From contig WHTX01000009.1 in the NCBI GenBank assembly GCA_009377505.1, forward strand, positions 1-36,963: a DNA stretch of 36,963 nucleotides. Direction: 5' to 3'. Origin of the DNA: Acidimicrobiia bacterium (GTDB lineage Bacteria > Actinomycetota > Acidimicrobiia > Acidimicrobiales > CAIXPF01). The position numbers and the translations under genes are program-made. The stretch's first letter is position 1; each line of letters opens with the position of its first letter. Shown piece after piece: positions 14,354 to 22,303 of this stretch. The notes below the pieces were generated by a model. That model was not told the DNA's origin, did not search any database, and worked only from the letters and a program-made list of their open reading frames with translations.

Positions 14354-14360
14354 CGACGCC

Positions 14361-17051
14361 GTGCCCGGGTTGATGCTCGTCGACGGCAACTCGCTCACCT
14401 ACCGGGCGTTCTTCGCCCTGCCCGCCGACATGGCGACGGCGTCGGGCCAGGTGACGAACGCGGTGTTCGGCTTCACGTCCATGCTCATCAACCTGATGCG
14501 CGACCACCGGCCCGACCAGGTCGCCGTCTGCTTCGACCGGCCCGAGCCAACGTTCCGCCACGCGCAGCTCGACACCTACAAGGCCAACCGCACGGCGGCG
14601 CCCGACATCCTCAAGCAGCAGGTCGGCCTCGTCCGCCAGGTGATCGAGACGCTGGGCATCCCCATCTTGGACCTCGCCGGCTACGAGGCGGACGACCTCA
14701 TCGCCACGCTCGCCACCCAGGCGGCAGCCGAGGGCATGCAGGTGCTGGTGGTGACGGGGGACCGGGACAGCTACCAGCTCGTCGAGGACCCCCTCGTCAA
14801 GGTGCTCTACAACCGCCGCGGTGTCTCCGACTACGCCCTCTACGACGAGGCGGGCATCGAAGAGCGCACCGGCGTACCCCCGCGCCTCTACCTCGACTAC
14901 GCCGCGCTGCGGGGGGACACGTCGGACAACCTGCCCGGCGTCCCCGGCGTGGGGGAGAAGACGGCGGCCAAGCTGATCACGATGTACGGCGGCATCGACG
15001 GCGTGTTCGAGAACCTCGATGCGCAGACGCCCAAGTTGCGCCAGAACCTTGCCGCCAGCGAAGCCCTCGTCCGCCAGAACGTGGACATCATGCGCCTCGT
15101 GCGCGACGTCCCCCTCGACGTCGGCCCTCGGGGCCTCGTGATGAAGGAGCGCGACCCGGAGGAGTTGCGCCGGCTCTTCGACTTCCTCGAGTTCCGCACG
15201 CTGGTCGACCGCCTGAACGAGGCGCTCGCCCTGCTCGGCACGGGCCCCGTCGCCGCCTCGGGCGACCTCGCCGTGCTCGAGGCCGAGGTACGCCCCCTCG
15301 AGACCGCCGCCGATGCGGTGGAGCTGCTGGGGGCGCTGGCGTCGGTGCCGGGGCCCGTGGTCCTGGCCGGGAGCTGGCCGCGAGACCGCGAGCGGGCCGC
15401 GCTCGAGGGCGTCGCCCTCGTCGCCGACGCCGATACCGGCGAGGTGGCGTGGCTGCCCGCCGCTCTGCTCGAGTCGCCCGAGGTCGTCGCCGCCCTGGCC
15501 GGCCTCGTCGGCCCCGGCGGTCGCCCGGTGGCCGGCCACGGGGTGAAGGGCCTGCTCCGGGCGCTGTTGGGCCTCCGGGTCGACGTGGCGGCCGTGCACC
15601 TCGACACCCGCATCGCCGCCTACCTGCTGGACCCGGCGGAGTCGCGCTACCTGCTGGCCGAGCTGCTGCCCCGGTACGCGCTGGTCGAGCTGCCGGCGGA
15701 CGAGCCCGAGGCCAGCGGGCAGCTCGCCTTCGAAGGTGAGGGCGTCGGCCCGGCACGGCGCACGGCGCGCCACGCACTGGGGGCCGCACGACTCGTCGCC
15801 CCCCTCGAGGCCCAGCTCGAGGAGCTCGGCCTCCGCCAGCTCAACGACGAGGTCGAGGTGCCGCTCGTGCTGGTGCTGGCTCGCATGGAGCACACCGGTG
15901 TCGCCGTCGACCGAGACGAGCTCGAGCGGCTGAACCGCGAGCTCGGCGCCGAGGCGGCCGAGCTGACCAAGGCCGTGTGGGAGGCCGCCGGCCACGAGTT
16001 CAACGTGAACTCGACCCTGCAGCTCCGCCAAGTGCTCTACGACGAGCTGGGCCTCACCCCCCAGAAGCGCACCAAAACGGGCTACTCGACCGACGCGGCG
16101 ACGCTGGAGAAGCTCCAGGGCCAGCACCCGATCGTCGACCACCTGCTGCGCTACCGCGAGGTCGAGAAGCTTCGGGGGACCTACGGCGACGGGCTGCTCG
16201 CCGAGGTCGCCCCTGACGGGCGGATCCACGCCACGTTCCAGCAGACGGTGGCCCGCACCGGGCGGCTCTCCTCGGAGGAGCCCAACCTGCACAACATTCC
16301 CGTGCGCTCCGAGCTGGGCCGCGAGTTCCGCAAGGCTTTCGTGGCGTCGCCGGGCCACGAACTGTGCGTGGCCGACTACAACCAGATCGAGCTGCGGTGC
16401 ATCGCCCACCTGGCCGAGGACCCGGGCCTCATCGAGGCCTTCGAGGCTCGTCGCGACATCCACAACACCACGGCGGCGCGGGTGTTCGGCGTCGAGCCCG
16501 CGGCGGTGACCATCGAGATGCGCTCCAAGGCGAAGATGGTCTCCTACGGCTTGGCCTACGGCATGGAGGCCTTCGGGCTCGCCCAGCGGCTCAACATCCC
16601 CACCCCCGAGGCGGTCGAGATCCTCGACGCGTACTTCGTCGCCTTCCCCGCCGTGAAGGCCTACATGGAGCGGACCGTGGTCGAGGCCCGCAAGAAGGGC
16701 TACACGGAGACGCTCTACGGCCGTCGCCGCTACATCCCCGAGCTGACCTCGTCGAACTGGCGGGTCCGCCAGGCTGGAGAGCGCCAGGCGATGAACGCCG
16801 GTATCCAGGGCCTCGCGGCGGACATCTTCAAGGTGGCGCTCGTCCGCCTCGACCTGGCCCTGCGGGACCGTGCGCTGCGCAGTTGCGTGGTGCTCCAGGT
16901 CCACGACGAGGTCATCCTCGAAGTGCCCCCCGAGGAGCACGAGGCCGCAGCACAGCTCGTGCCCGAGATCATGAGCCGGGCGTTCGTGCTCGACGTGCCC
17001 CTCGAGGTGAACCTGGCCTTCGGGCCCACCTGGGCCGACGCCAAAGGCTGA
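14361..17051 (+). CDS. polA: DNA polymerase I
   Basis: This 896-residue enzyme fills gaps in repair and removes RNA primers. The N-terminal 5'-3' nuclease is at residues 1-290 (LMLVDGNSLTYRAFFALP, GYEADDLIATLA, VVTGDRDSYQLV, RGDTSDNLPGVPGVGEKTA). The central domain at about 300-480 keeps the fold length but lacks the Asp-x-Glu metal motif of a proofreading exonuclease, as is usual in actinobacterial enzymes. The polymerase domain at 490-896 has motif A DYNQIELR (catalytic Asp672), the O-helix RSKAKMVSYGLAYG, and motif C VLQVHDEV (His848-Asp849-Glu850). Start GTG 14361 gives the expected N-terminus and has a TACTGT box 7 nt upstream, so the mRNA is probably leaderless. Confidence 0.98.
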   Translation: MPGLMLVDGNSLTYRAFFALPADMATASGQVTNAVFGFTSMLINLMRDHRPDQVAVCFDRPEPTFRHAQLDTYKANRTAAPDILKQQVGLVRQVIETLGIPILDLAGYEADDLIATLATQAAAEGMQVLVVTGDRDSYQLVEDPLVKVLYNRRGVSDYALYDEAGIEERTGVPPRLYLDYAALRGDTSDNLPGVPGVGEKTAAKLITMYGGIDGVFENLDAQTPKLRQNLAASEALVRQNVDIMRLVRDVPLDVGPRGLVMKERDPEELRRLFDFLEFRTLVDRLNEALALLGTGPVAASGDLAVLEAEVRPLETAADAVELLGALASVPGPVVLAGSWPRDRERAALEGVALVADADTGEVAWLPAALLESPEVVAALAGLVGPGGRPVAGHGVKGLLRALLGLRVDVAAVHLDTRIAAYLLDPAESRYLLAELLPRYALVELPADEPEASGQLAFEGEGVGPARRTARHALGAARLVAPLEAQLEELGLRQLNDEVEVPLVLVLARMEHTGVAVDRDELERLNRELGAEAAELTKAVWEAAGHEFNVNSTLQLRQVLYDELGLTPQKRTKTGYSTDAATLEKLQGQHPIVDHLLRYREVEKLRGTYGDGLLAEVAPDGRIHATFQQTVARTGRLSSEEPNLHNIPVRSELGREFRKAFVASPGHELCVADYNQIELRCIAHLAEDPGLIEAFEARRDIHNTTAARVFGVEPAAVTIEMRSKAKMVSYGLAYGMEAFGLAQRLNIPTPEAVEILDAYFVAFPAVKAYMERTVVEARKKGYTETLYGRRRYIPELTSSNWRVRQAGERQAMNAGIQGLAADIFKVALVRLDLALRDRALRSCVVLQVHDEVILEVPPEEHEAAAQLVPEIMSRAFVLDVPLEVNLAFGPTWADAKG

Positions 17052-17173
17052 GCAGAACCACCCGAGTCATGAAGATGACATGAAGGAACCCGCGCGAAGA
17101 GCCGACGGGCGTGGGTACGCTCCCCGCTCTGGGCCATCCGGACCAGGGGTGCCGAGGCGGAAGGGCGTGGGCG

Positions 17174-18055
17174 ATGCGGCGGCTGGCTGGCGGTGCGTTC
17201 ATGGTGGTGGGAGTGGCCCTGCTGCTCCACGGAGGGATGGCGGCGGCGGCCGGCCCGGCCGACCCGGTCAGCCCGGCCGACCCGGTCAGCCAGGACGTCG
17301 CCGTCGAGGGGTCCTCGCCGGACGAAGGCCTGCTCGTGTTCGGGTCGCGCAGCCGCAACGAGTCGTGCTCTGTGACCCGCAACGTGCTCAACCGCACGGG
17401 GGAGGGCCTCGAGGTCCGGGTGCTCGACGCCGGCGGCACGGCACTCGCCGAGCGCGCCATCGCCGCCGGTGAACAGGCCACCTTCGTGATCGACCACGCT
17501 CTCGTCACCGTGCCCCTGCTGCTCCAGGTCGGCGACGACGCGCCGGTCGAGATCGCCCAGGTCGGTCCCTTCGCCCCCTGCGACGCGCCGGGCACCACCT
17601 CGCCGCCGCCGACGAGCCCGGCGCCGCCGCCGACCGCCCCGGGGCCGTCGAGCCCCTCGACCACCGTGCCCGTACCGACGACGGAACCGGGTGGGCCGAC
17701 GGTCACCCCGTTCTCGCCCGGGCCGACGACACCCATCTCGGTCGCCCCGGCGACGAGCGTGCCCCTGGCCAGCGGCGCGGTGCCGCTGCCCTCTGTGGCC
17801 CCGGCCTCCGTCCCGACGGTGCCGGCGTCACCCCCGGTGAGCGTGCTCGGTGTCCAGGTGACGAGCCCGAGTGGCGGGCGGCTGCCCACCACCGGCGCCG
17901 ATACCCGCCCCACCGTGGTCCTCGGCCTCTCCGCAATCGCTGTCGGCCTGGCGTTCGTGCTGACGTCTCGTGCTACGGGCGCTTCCCGGGCCCCAGGCGC
18001 GGCTGGGGCCGGCCCGGCCGGCGCCGCCGGCCGCGAGCCGGTCGACCTCGCCTGA
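17174..18055 (+). CDS. Secreted LPTTG cell-wall-anchored protein with Pro/Thr/Ser-rich stalk
   Basis: This 293-residue protein starts at ATG 17174, with GGAAGG about 9 nt upstream. The upstream in-frame GTG 17111 would add a non-signal-like leader. Residues 1-26 form a signal peptide. Residues 45-135 form a small beta-rich domain with two Cys (NESCSVTRNVLN; GPFAPCDAPG) that could form a disulphide. Residues 138-230 are a long Pro/Thr/Ser stalk. A sortase motif LPTTG at 237-241 is followed by a hydrophobic segment (VVLGLSAIAVGLAFVL) and an Arg. The cytoplasmic tail of about 25 Gly/Ala residues is longer than usual. Sortase would link it to peptidoglycan, but no sortase gene is in the window. 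Ligand and function are unknown. Confidence 0.8.
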   Translation: MRRLAGGAFMVVGVALLLHGGMAAAAGPADPVSPADPVSQDVAVEGSSPDEGLLVFGSRSRNESCSVTRNVLNRTGEGLEVRVLDAGGTALAERAIAAGEQATFVIDHALVTVPLLLQVGDDAPVEIAQVGPFAPCDAPGTTSPPPTSPAPPPTAPGPSSPSTTVPVPTTEPGGPTVTPFSPGPTTPISVAPATSVPLASGAVPLPSVAPASVPTVPASPPVSVLGVQVTSPSGGRLPTTGADTRPTVVLGLSAIAVGLAFVLTSRATGASRAPGAAGAGPAGAAGREPVDLA

Positions 18056-18144
18056 TCGAGCCTCTCGCCGGAGGGTCGCGCCGAATCCCGCGCGTCGAGC
18101 GGAACGCCTGGTCATCGCCCTATCGGCGAGCTCCGAGGCGTGAC

Positions 18145-18170
18145 ACGTCGAATCGACGTCGAATCGACGT
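18145..18170. repeat. Overlapping 11-bp palindromic repeats (candidate operator)
   Basis: ACGTCGAATCG occurs twice head to tail (18145-18155, 18156-18166) followed by ACGT. Each boundary makes a palindrome CGTCGA-A-TCGACG, so two overlapping dyads are spaced by 11 bp, about one helix turn. It lies in the 248-bp gap between the LPTTG gene and the methyltransferase gene, about 135 nt upstream of the latter. The layout is that of a binding site for a dimeric regulator. The rest of the gap shows only weak hairpins (for example TCGCC/GGCGA at 18115-18129). Confidence 0.5.
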
Positions 18171-18303
18171 GCTTGGTGGCCCGGTGCGCCGTCGGCGTAG
18201 CCCGCGCCGCCAGCTGCCACTCGCCAGCAGGCCAGGCCGGGGGACCGGCTCACCGTCTCCCAACCGGTCTGACGGCAGCGGCGGGCTCCGCGAGACTGGG
18301 CCG

Positions 18304-19164
18304 GTGAGCGAAGACGAGGCCTGCCCGGCCGCCGCCCCTCCGTCGCCGGCCAGCGCCGTACGCGGCTCGACCGGTGGCAGCCGGTGGTTCGAGGCCGTCG
18401 CCGAGCACCTCGGCGCCGCCTACCTGCGCTACAGCTTCACCTACGGCACAGAGCAGGAGGTCGACTTCCTGGTCGAGGCCCTGGGCCTCGAACCGGGCTC
18501 TCGGGTGCTCGACGTCGGTTGCGGGCCTGGCCGCCACGCCCGCGCTTTCGCCGGGCGAGGCTTCGAAGTCCTCGGGCTCGACATCTCCGCCCGCTTCCTC
18601 GCCGTGGCCCGGGCCGCGGGCGGTGCCGCCTACGTGCGCGCCGACGCCGCCTGCCTGCCGGTCCGGCCCGCGTCCGTGGACGTCGTCGTCTCCCTCTGCC
18701 AAGGCGGCTTCGGCCTCATGGCCGGCCCGACCCCGGCACCCGGCACCTCGCCCCTGGGGGCCGACCTCGACGGCGCCGTGCTCGAGCAGATGGCCGCCGT
18801 GCTGCGGCCGGGCGGGCTCATGGCCGTCACCGCCTTCTCCTCGTACTTCCAGGTGCGCTTCCTCGAGGCGGTCGACGAGTTCGACGCCGACCGTGGGGTG
18901 AACCACGAGCGCACCGAGGTCCGCTCCGAGGCCGGGGAGACGGCGGAGGCCGAGCTGTGGACCTCCTGCTTCACCCCGCGCGAGCTCCGGCTCCTCGCCC
19001 GGGCCGCCGGCGTCGAGGTCGTCGGGCTCTGGTCGGTCACCCCCGGCGGATACGCTCGCCGCCCGGCCGATCTGGAGCACCCAGAGCTGCTGCTCGTGGC
19101 CCGCCGGCCGCGCGGCCGGACCGGCGTCGCGCCGGCCGCTGGCGCTCGCCGCGTCGGGTGCTAG
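18304..19164 (+). CDS. Class I SAM-dependent methyltransferase
   Basis: This 286-residue protein has a Rossmann-like methyltransferase fold. Motif I is VLDVGCGPGRHA (residues 68-79). An acidic residue at the end of strand 2 is seen in VLGLDIS, the adenine-pocket Asp in VRADAACLPV, and motif IV-like VDVVVSLCQGGFGLM. VLRPGGLMAVTAF precedes a C-terminal part ending in LLLVARRP. The first 25 residues are low-complexity, so the start GTG 18304 is tentative. The frame is open upstream to 18169 without other support. The substrate is not recognisable. It lies upstream of rpsA and the two could share transcription, although an extended -10 box overlaps its last codons. Confidence 0.8.
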   Translation: MSEDEACPAAAPPSPASAVRGSTGGSRWFEAVAEHLGAAYLRYSFTYGTEQEVDFLVEALGLEPGSRVLDVGCGPGRHARAFAGRGFEVLGLDISARFLAVARAAGGAAYVRADAACLPVRPASVDVVVSLCQGGFGLMAGPTPAPGTSPLGADLDGAVLEQMAAVLRPGGLMAVTAFSSYFQVRFLEAVDEFDADRGVNHERTEVRSEAGETAEAELWTSCFTPRELRLLARAAGVEVVGLWSVTPGGYARRPADLEHPELLLVARRPRGRTGVAPAAGARRVGC

Positions 19165-19167
19165 CCT
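19159..19167 (+). promoter_or_regulatory. Candidate extended -10 promoter for rpsA
   Basis: TGCTAGCCT (19159-19167) fits an extended -10 element and overlaps the stop of the methyltransferase gene. Transcription from it would give rpsA an untranslated leader of nearly 120 nt, which could serve S1 autoregulation. No -35 match was found. Confidence 0.3.
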
Positions 19168-19291
19168 GGCCGCGCTACGGCCCTGCCGTGGCCCCGTCGC
19201 GGGGGGAGGTCGACGCCAACCCCACGGCAAGCCCAGCCCTACGACCAGCACGTTCGCACCGACGACCCAGACCAGACAGGCTCATCAACTC

Positions 19292-20734
19292 GTGTCCGAC
19301 AGCACCTTCGGGACCTTCGACGACGAAGGCCTTTACCACCCCCGCCAAGTCGTGGAGAACGACCTCGGTGGACAATCCCTCGACGACGCCTACGCGGCGA
19401 CCATGGTGGAGGTCGAGGACGGCCAGATCGTCGCCGGCGTCGTCGTCAAGGTCGACCGCGACGAGGTGCTGCTCGACATCGGCTACAAGTCCGAGGGCGT
19501 CATCCCCTCGCGGGAGCTCTCCATCCGCAACGACGTCAACCCGGCCGAGATCGTCTCGCTGGGCGAGGACGTCGAGGCGATGGTCCTCCAGCGGGAGGAC
19601 AAGGACGGCCGGCTGATCCTGTCGAAGAAGCGCGCCCAGTACGAGCGCGCCTGGGGCGAGATCGAGCGCATCAAGGACCAGGACGGCTATGTCAAGGGCC
19701 CCGTCATCGAGGTCGTCAAGGGCGGCCTGATCCTCGATATCGGGCTGCGGGGGTTCCTGCCCGCTTCCCTCGTCGAGCTGCGCCGGGTCCGCGACCTGCA
19801 GCCGTACGTGGGCAAGACGCTCGAAGCGAAGATCATCGAGCTCGACAAGAACCGCAACAACGTCGTGCTCTCCCGGCGCCTCTGGCTGGAGGAGACCCAG
19901 CGCGAGCAGCGCGAGGAGTTCCTCGCCAACCTCAAGCCCGGCGAAGTGCGCACCGGCGTGGTGTCCTCGGTCGTCAACTTCGGCGCCTTCGTCGACCTCG
20001 GCGGCATGGACGGGCTCATCCACGTGTCGGAGCTGTCCTGGAAGCACGTCGACCACCCCGGCTCGGTGGTGGCGGTGGGCGACGAGGTCAGCGTGCAGGT
20101 GCTCGAGGTCGACCTCGACCGCGACCGCATCAGCCTCTCCCTCAAGGCCACCCAGCAGGACCCCTGGCAGGAGTTCGCCTCCAACCACCGGGTCGGCGAG
20201 CTGGTGTACGGCCGGGTCACCAAGCTCGTGCCGTTCGGGGCGTTCGTCCAGGTGGGCGACGGCATCGAGGGCCTAGTGCACATCTCGGAGATGTCGGCCC
20301 ACCACGTCGACCTGCCCGAGCAGGTCGTCACCCCCGGCGAGGAGCTGTGGGTCAAGATCATCGACCTCGACCTCGGCCGGCGCCGGATCAGCCTGTCCAT
20401 CAAGCAGGCCGCCGAGGGTGGCCAGGTCGCCGCCGAGTACCAGGACGCCTTCGGGGCGCACATGTACGACGCCGAGGGGAATTACATCGGCCCGTCGTAC
20501 GAGGAGCTCACCGAAGAGGAGAAGGCGGCCTGGGCCGAGTACTACGAGCAGCACCCCGAGTACGCCGAAGGCTTCGAGGGCGAGCAGCCTCCTGCCGAGG
20601 GCGAGCGGCCCCCGGCAGAAGGTGAGCGGCCCCCCGCCGACGGTGAGGGGCAGGCTGCCGCCGCTGAGTCCGAGACCGAGACCGAGCCCACCGAGGCGGC
20701 AGGCGCCGTCGAGGACGAGCCTGCCGAGGCCTGA
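19292..20734 (+). CDS. rpsA: 30S ribosomal protein S1
   Basis: This 480-residue protein has four S1 RNA-binding domains, at about residues 35-112, 127-198, 210-288 and 297-372. Typical cores are VKVDRDEVLLDIGYKSEGVIPSREL, VVNFGAFVDLGGMDGLIHVSELSW and LVPFGAFVQVGDGIEGLVHISEMS. S1 recruits mRNA to the small subunit. Four domains are usual for actinobacteria, against six in enterobacteria. The C-terminal 100 residues are acidic and disordered, with three tandem PPAEGER/PPADGEG units, a variable tail outside the RNA-binding core. Start GTG 19292. The gene converges with a response regulator gene 20 bp downstream. A GCCCCGAGGGGC hairpin (20758-20769) at that junction might end its transcript. Confidence 0.97.
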   Translation: MSDSTFGTFDDEGLYHPRQVVENDLGGQSLDDAYAATMVEVEDGQIVAGVVVKVDRDEVLLDIGYKSEGVIPSRELSIRNDVNPAEIVSLGEDVEAMVLQREDKDGRLILSKKRAQYERAWGEIERIKDQDGYVKGPVIEVVKGGLILDIGLRGFLPASLVELRRVRDLQPYVGKTLEAKIIELDKNRNNVVLSRRLWLEETQREQREEFLANLKPGEVRTGVVSSVVNFGAFVDLGGMDGLIHVSELSWKHVDHPGSVVAVGDEVSVQVLEVDLDRDRISLSLKATQQDPWQEFASNHRVGELVYGRVTKLVPFGAFVQVGDGIEGLVHISEMSAHHVDLPEQVVTPGEELWVKIIDLDLGRRRISLSIKQAAEGGQVAAEYQDAFGAHMYDAEGNYIGPSYEELTEEEKAAWAEYYEQHPEYAEGFEGEQPPAEGERPPAEGERPPADGEGQAAAAESETETEPTEAAGAVEDEPAEA

Positions 20735-20754
20735 CCGACGGCGTCGTGCGTGCC

Positions 20755-21432
20755 TCAGCCCCGAGGGGCCAGGCGGCGCTCGAGCTTGATCAGGCCCATG
20801 CGAACGGCGAGGAGGACGGCCTCGGTGCGGTCGCGGACGTTGAGCTTCTGGTAGATCGAGGTCAGGTGGTTCTTGACCGTCTTCTGGCTGATGCCGAGGG
20901 TCTTGGCCACCTCGACCGTCGAGCGGCCGTTGGCGAAGAGCTGGAGCACCTCGCCCTCCCGCTTGGTCAGCACGGGGTCGGGCGGCAGGTTGTCCCCGAA
21001 GTACCGGTCGAAGCGGGCCGGGCGGTAGCCCGCAGGGGCGACGGGCTCGCGCTTGACGAGCATCGTCTCGCCCCGGGCGAGGGCGCGCACGGCGTCGGCG
21101 ATCTCCGTCGTGGCCGCCGTCTTGGCCACATAGGCCAGGGCGCCGGCCTGCTGGGCGGCGTCGCGCATGGCGTCGTCGTCGTGGTTGGTGAGGACGAGCA
21201 CCTTGGCCGTGGGCCGTTGGCGAAGGATCCGGCGGGTGGCCTCGATACCGTCGAGCTCGGGCATGCCGATGTCCATGACGACGACGTCGGGGCGGTGCTC
21301 GAGGGCCAGGTCGACGGCGCGCTTGCCGTCCTCGGCCTCGGCGACGACGGTGAACCCCAGGTTGGCGAGGCTCGACCGTAGGCCTTCCCGGATCAACGGG
21401 TGGTCGTCGGCGAGCAGAAGGCGCAGCGACAC
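20755..21432 (-). CDS. Orphan NarL/FixJ-type response regulator (REC + LuxR HTH)
   Basis: This 225-residue regulator has a complete receiver site: Asp9-Asp10 (LLADDHPLIREG), phospho-acceptor Asp54 (VVMDIGMPELDG), Thr82 (VLTNHDD) and Lys104 (YVAKT). The LuxR HTH is at residues 155-213 (LTKREGEVLQLFANGRSTVEVAKTLGISQKTVKNHLTSIYQKLNV). Start GTG 21432 is fixed by the ribosome binding site GAGGAGG at 21438-21444, 5 nt upstream. A longer frame from 22173 would overlap coaE and is rejected. It is divergent from coaE. No kinase gene is near, so signal and targets are unknown. Confidence 0.9.
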   Translation of the reverse strand: MSLRLLLADDHPLIREGLRSSLANLGFTVVAEAEDGKRAVDLALEHRPDVVVMDIGMPELDGIEATRRILRQRPTAKVLVLTNHDDDAMRDAAQQAGALAYVAKTAATTEIADAVRALARGETMLVKREPVAPAGYRPARFDRYFGDNLPPDPVLTKREGEVLQLFANGRSTVEVAKTLGISQKTVKNHLTSIYQKLNVRDRTEAVLLAVRMGLIKLERRLAPRG

Positions 21433-21563
21433 GTGGTCCTCCTCGTAGGTCGTGTGCGCCGGGGACATCGGTCCCGGTCCTAGGACCATGAGGCCGCGAC
21501 ATGCGGTTGTCGCACGGCTGTAGCGGAGGCTGCCCAAGATGGGTGAAGAGGGGCGGGGCTCGG

Positions 21564-21569
21564 TAACCT
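21564..21569 (+). promoter_or_regulatory. -10 box for a leaderless coaE mRNA
   Basis: TAACCT ends 8 nt before GTG 21578. If this is the promoter, the upstream ATG 21539 cannot be the start, which supports the GTG choice for coaE. Confidence 0.5.
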
Positions 21570-21577
21570 GCCCCGCC

Positions 21578-22228
21578 GTGATCCTCGTGGCACTGACCGG
21601 TGGCATCGGCTCGGGAAAGTCGTCGGTATCGACGCGCCTGGTGGGAAGGGGCGCGGTCATCGTCGACGCCGACGCCATCGCCCGTGAGCTCCAGCAGCCC
21701 GACGGCTCGGTCTTCCGAGCCATGGTCGACCGCTGGGGCCCGCGCATCGTGGCGGAGGACGGCACCCTCGACCGCCAGGCCGTGGCCGACATCGCCTTCA
21801 AGGACCCCACCGAGCTGAAGGTGCTGAACAAGCTGGTGCAGCCGGCCGTGCGCCGCGAGATGGCCCGACGCGCCGAGGAGCACGGCCATTCGGGACGGGC
21901 GGTGGTCATGGACACCCCCCTCCTGGCCGAATCGAGGCGGCCGCCCACGCCCGGCCAGTACTCCGGTGTCATCGTGGTCGACACGCCTCTCGACGTGGCC
22001 GTGGCCCGCCTCGTCGCCCACCGGGGCTTGCGCGAGGACGACGCCTGGGCCCGCGCCGCCAACCAGGCCACCCGCGAGCAGCGGTTGGCCATCGCCGACT
22101 TCGTGGTGGACAACAGCGGGGACGAGGCCGACCTCGAGGCAGAGGTGGGGCGGCTCTGGGCCTGGTTGGCCACCGCGCCCCAGGTGCCCGTGCCCGTGGC
22201 TAGCCCCGACCTCGCCGCCTACCAGTAG
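21578..22228 (+). CDS. coaE: Dephospho-CoA kinase
   Basis: This 216-residue enzyme catalyses the last step of coenzyme A synthesis, phosphorylating the ribose 3'-OH of dephospho-CoA with ATP. The P-loop is LTGGIGSGKSS (residues 6-16). VDADAIARELQQPDGSVF matches the family motif, as does GTLDRQAVADIAFKDPTELKVLNKLVQPAVRREM. LVAHRGLREDDAWARAANQATREQRLAIADFVVDNSG holds the lid and C-terminal signature. Start GTG 21578 places the first strand directly at the N-terminus, as in homologues. ATG 21539 would add 13 atypical residues. The transcript looks leaderless and ends at a good terminator before uvrB. Confidence 0.95.
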   Translation: MILVALTGGIGSGKSSVSTRLVGRGAVIVDADAIARELQQPDGSVFRAMVDRWGPRIVAEDGTLDRQAVADIAFKDPTELKVLNKLVQPAVRREMARRAEEHGHSGRAVVMDTPLLAESRRPPTPGQYSGVIVVDTPLDVAVARLVAHRGLREDDAWARAANQATREQRLAIADFVVDNSGDEADLEAEVGRLWAWLATAPQVPVPVASPDLAAYQ

Positions 22229-22241
22229 GCCGAGCCGCTCC

Positions 22242-22274
22242 GGGGGCCTGGATCGAGGGCTGGGCCCCCTTGTT
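22242..22274 (+). terminator. Intrinsic terminator after coaE
   Basis: GGGGGCC (22242-22248) pairs with GGCCCCC (22263-22269) and is followed directly by TTGTT. This is the only hairpin in the window followed at once by a T-rich stretch, and it sits between the coaE stop and the uvrB promoter. Confidence 0.6.
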
Positions 22275-22290
22275 CGTCACACCCCGTCGG

Positions 22291-22296
22291 TACCAT
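22291..22296 (+). promoter_or_regulatory. -10 box for a leaderless uvrB mRNA
   Basis: TACCAT ends 7 nt before GTG 22304. A TTGTT stretch at 22270-22274 might serve as a weak -35 but also belongs to the coaE terminator. No LexA-type palindrome was recognised in the 75-bp gap. Confidence 0.5.
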
Positions 22297-22303
22297 CGCG
22301 CCC

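Noticed and set aside
15290-15780. Active proofreading exonuclease domain in PolA
   Set aside because: The region keeps the length of the domain but lacks the Asp-x-Glu metal-binding motif, as is usual in actinobacterial polA.
13368-16940. Very long open frame on the minus strand opposite polA
   Set aside because: It is a composition shadow of GC-rich coding sequence. The translation is His/Arg/Asp-rich without domains, while the plus strand is clearly pdtaR and polA.
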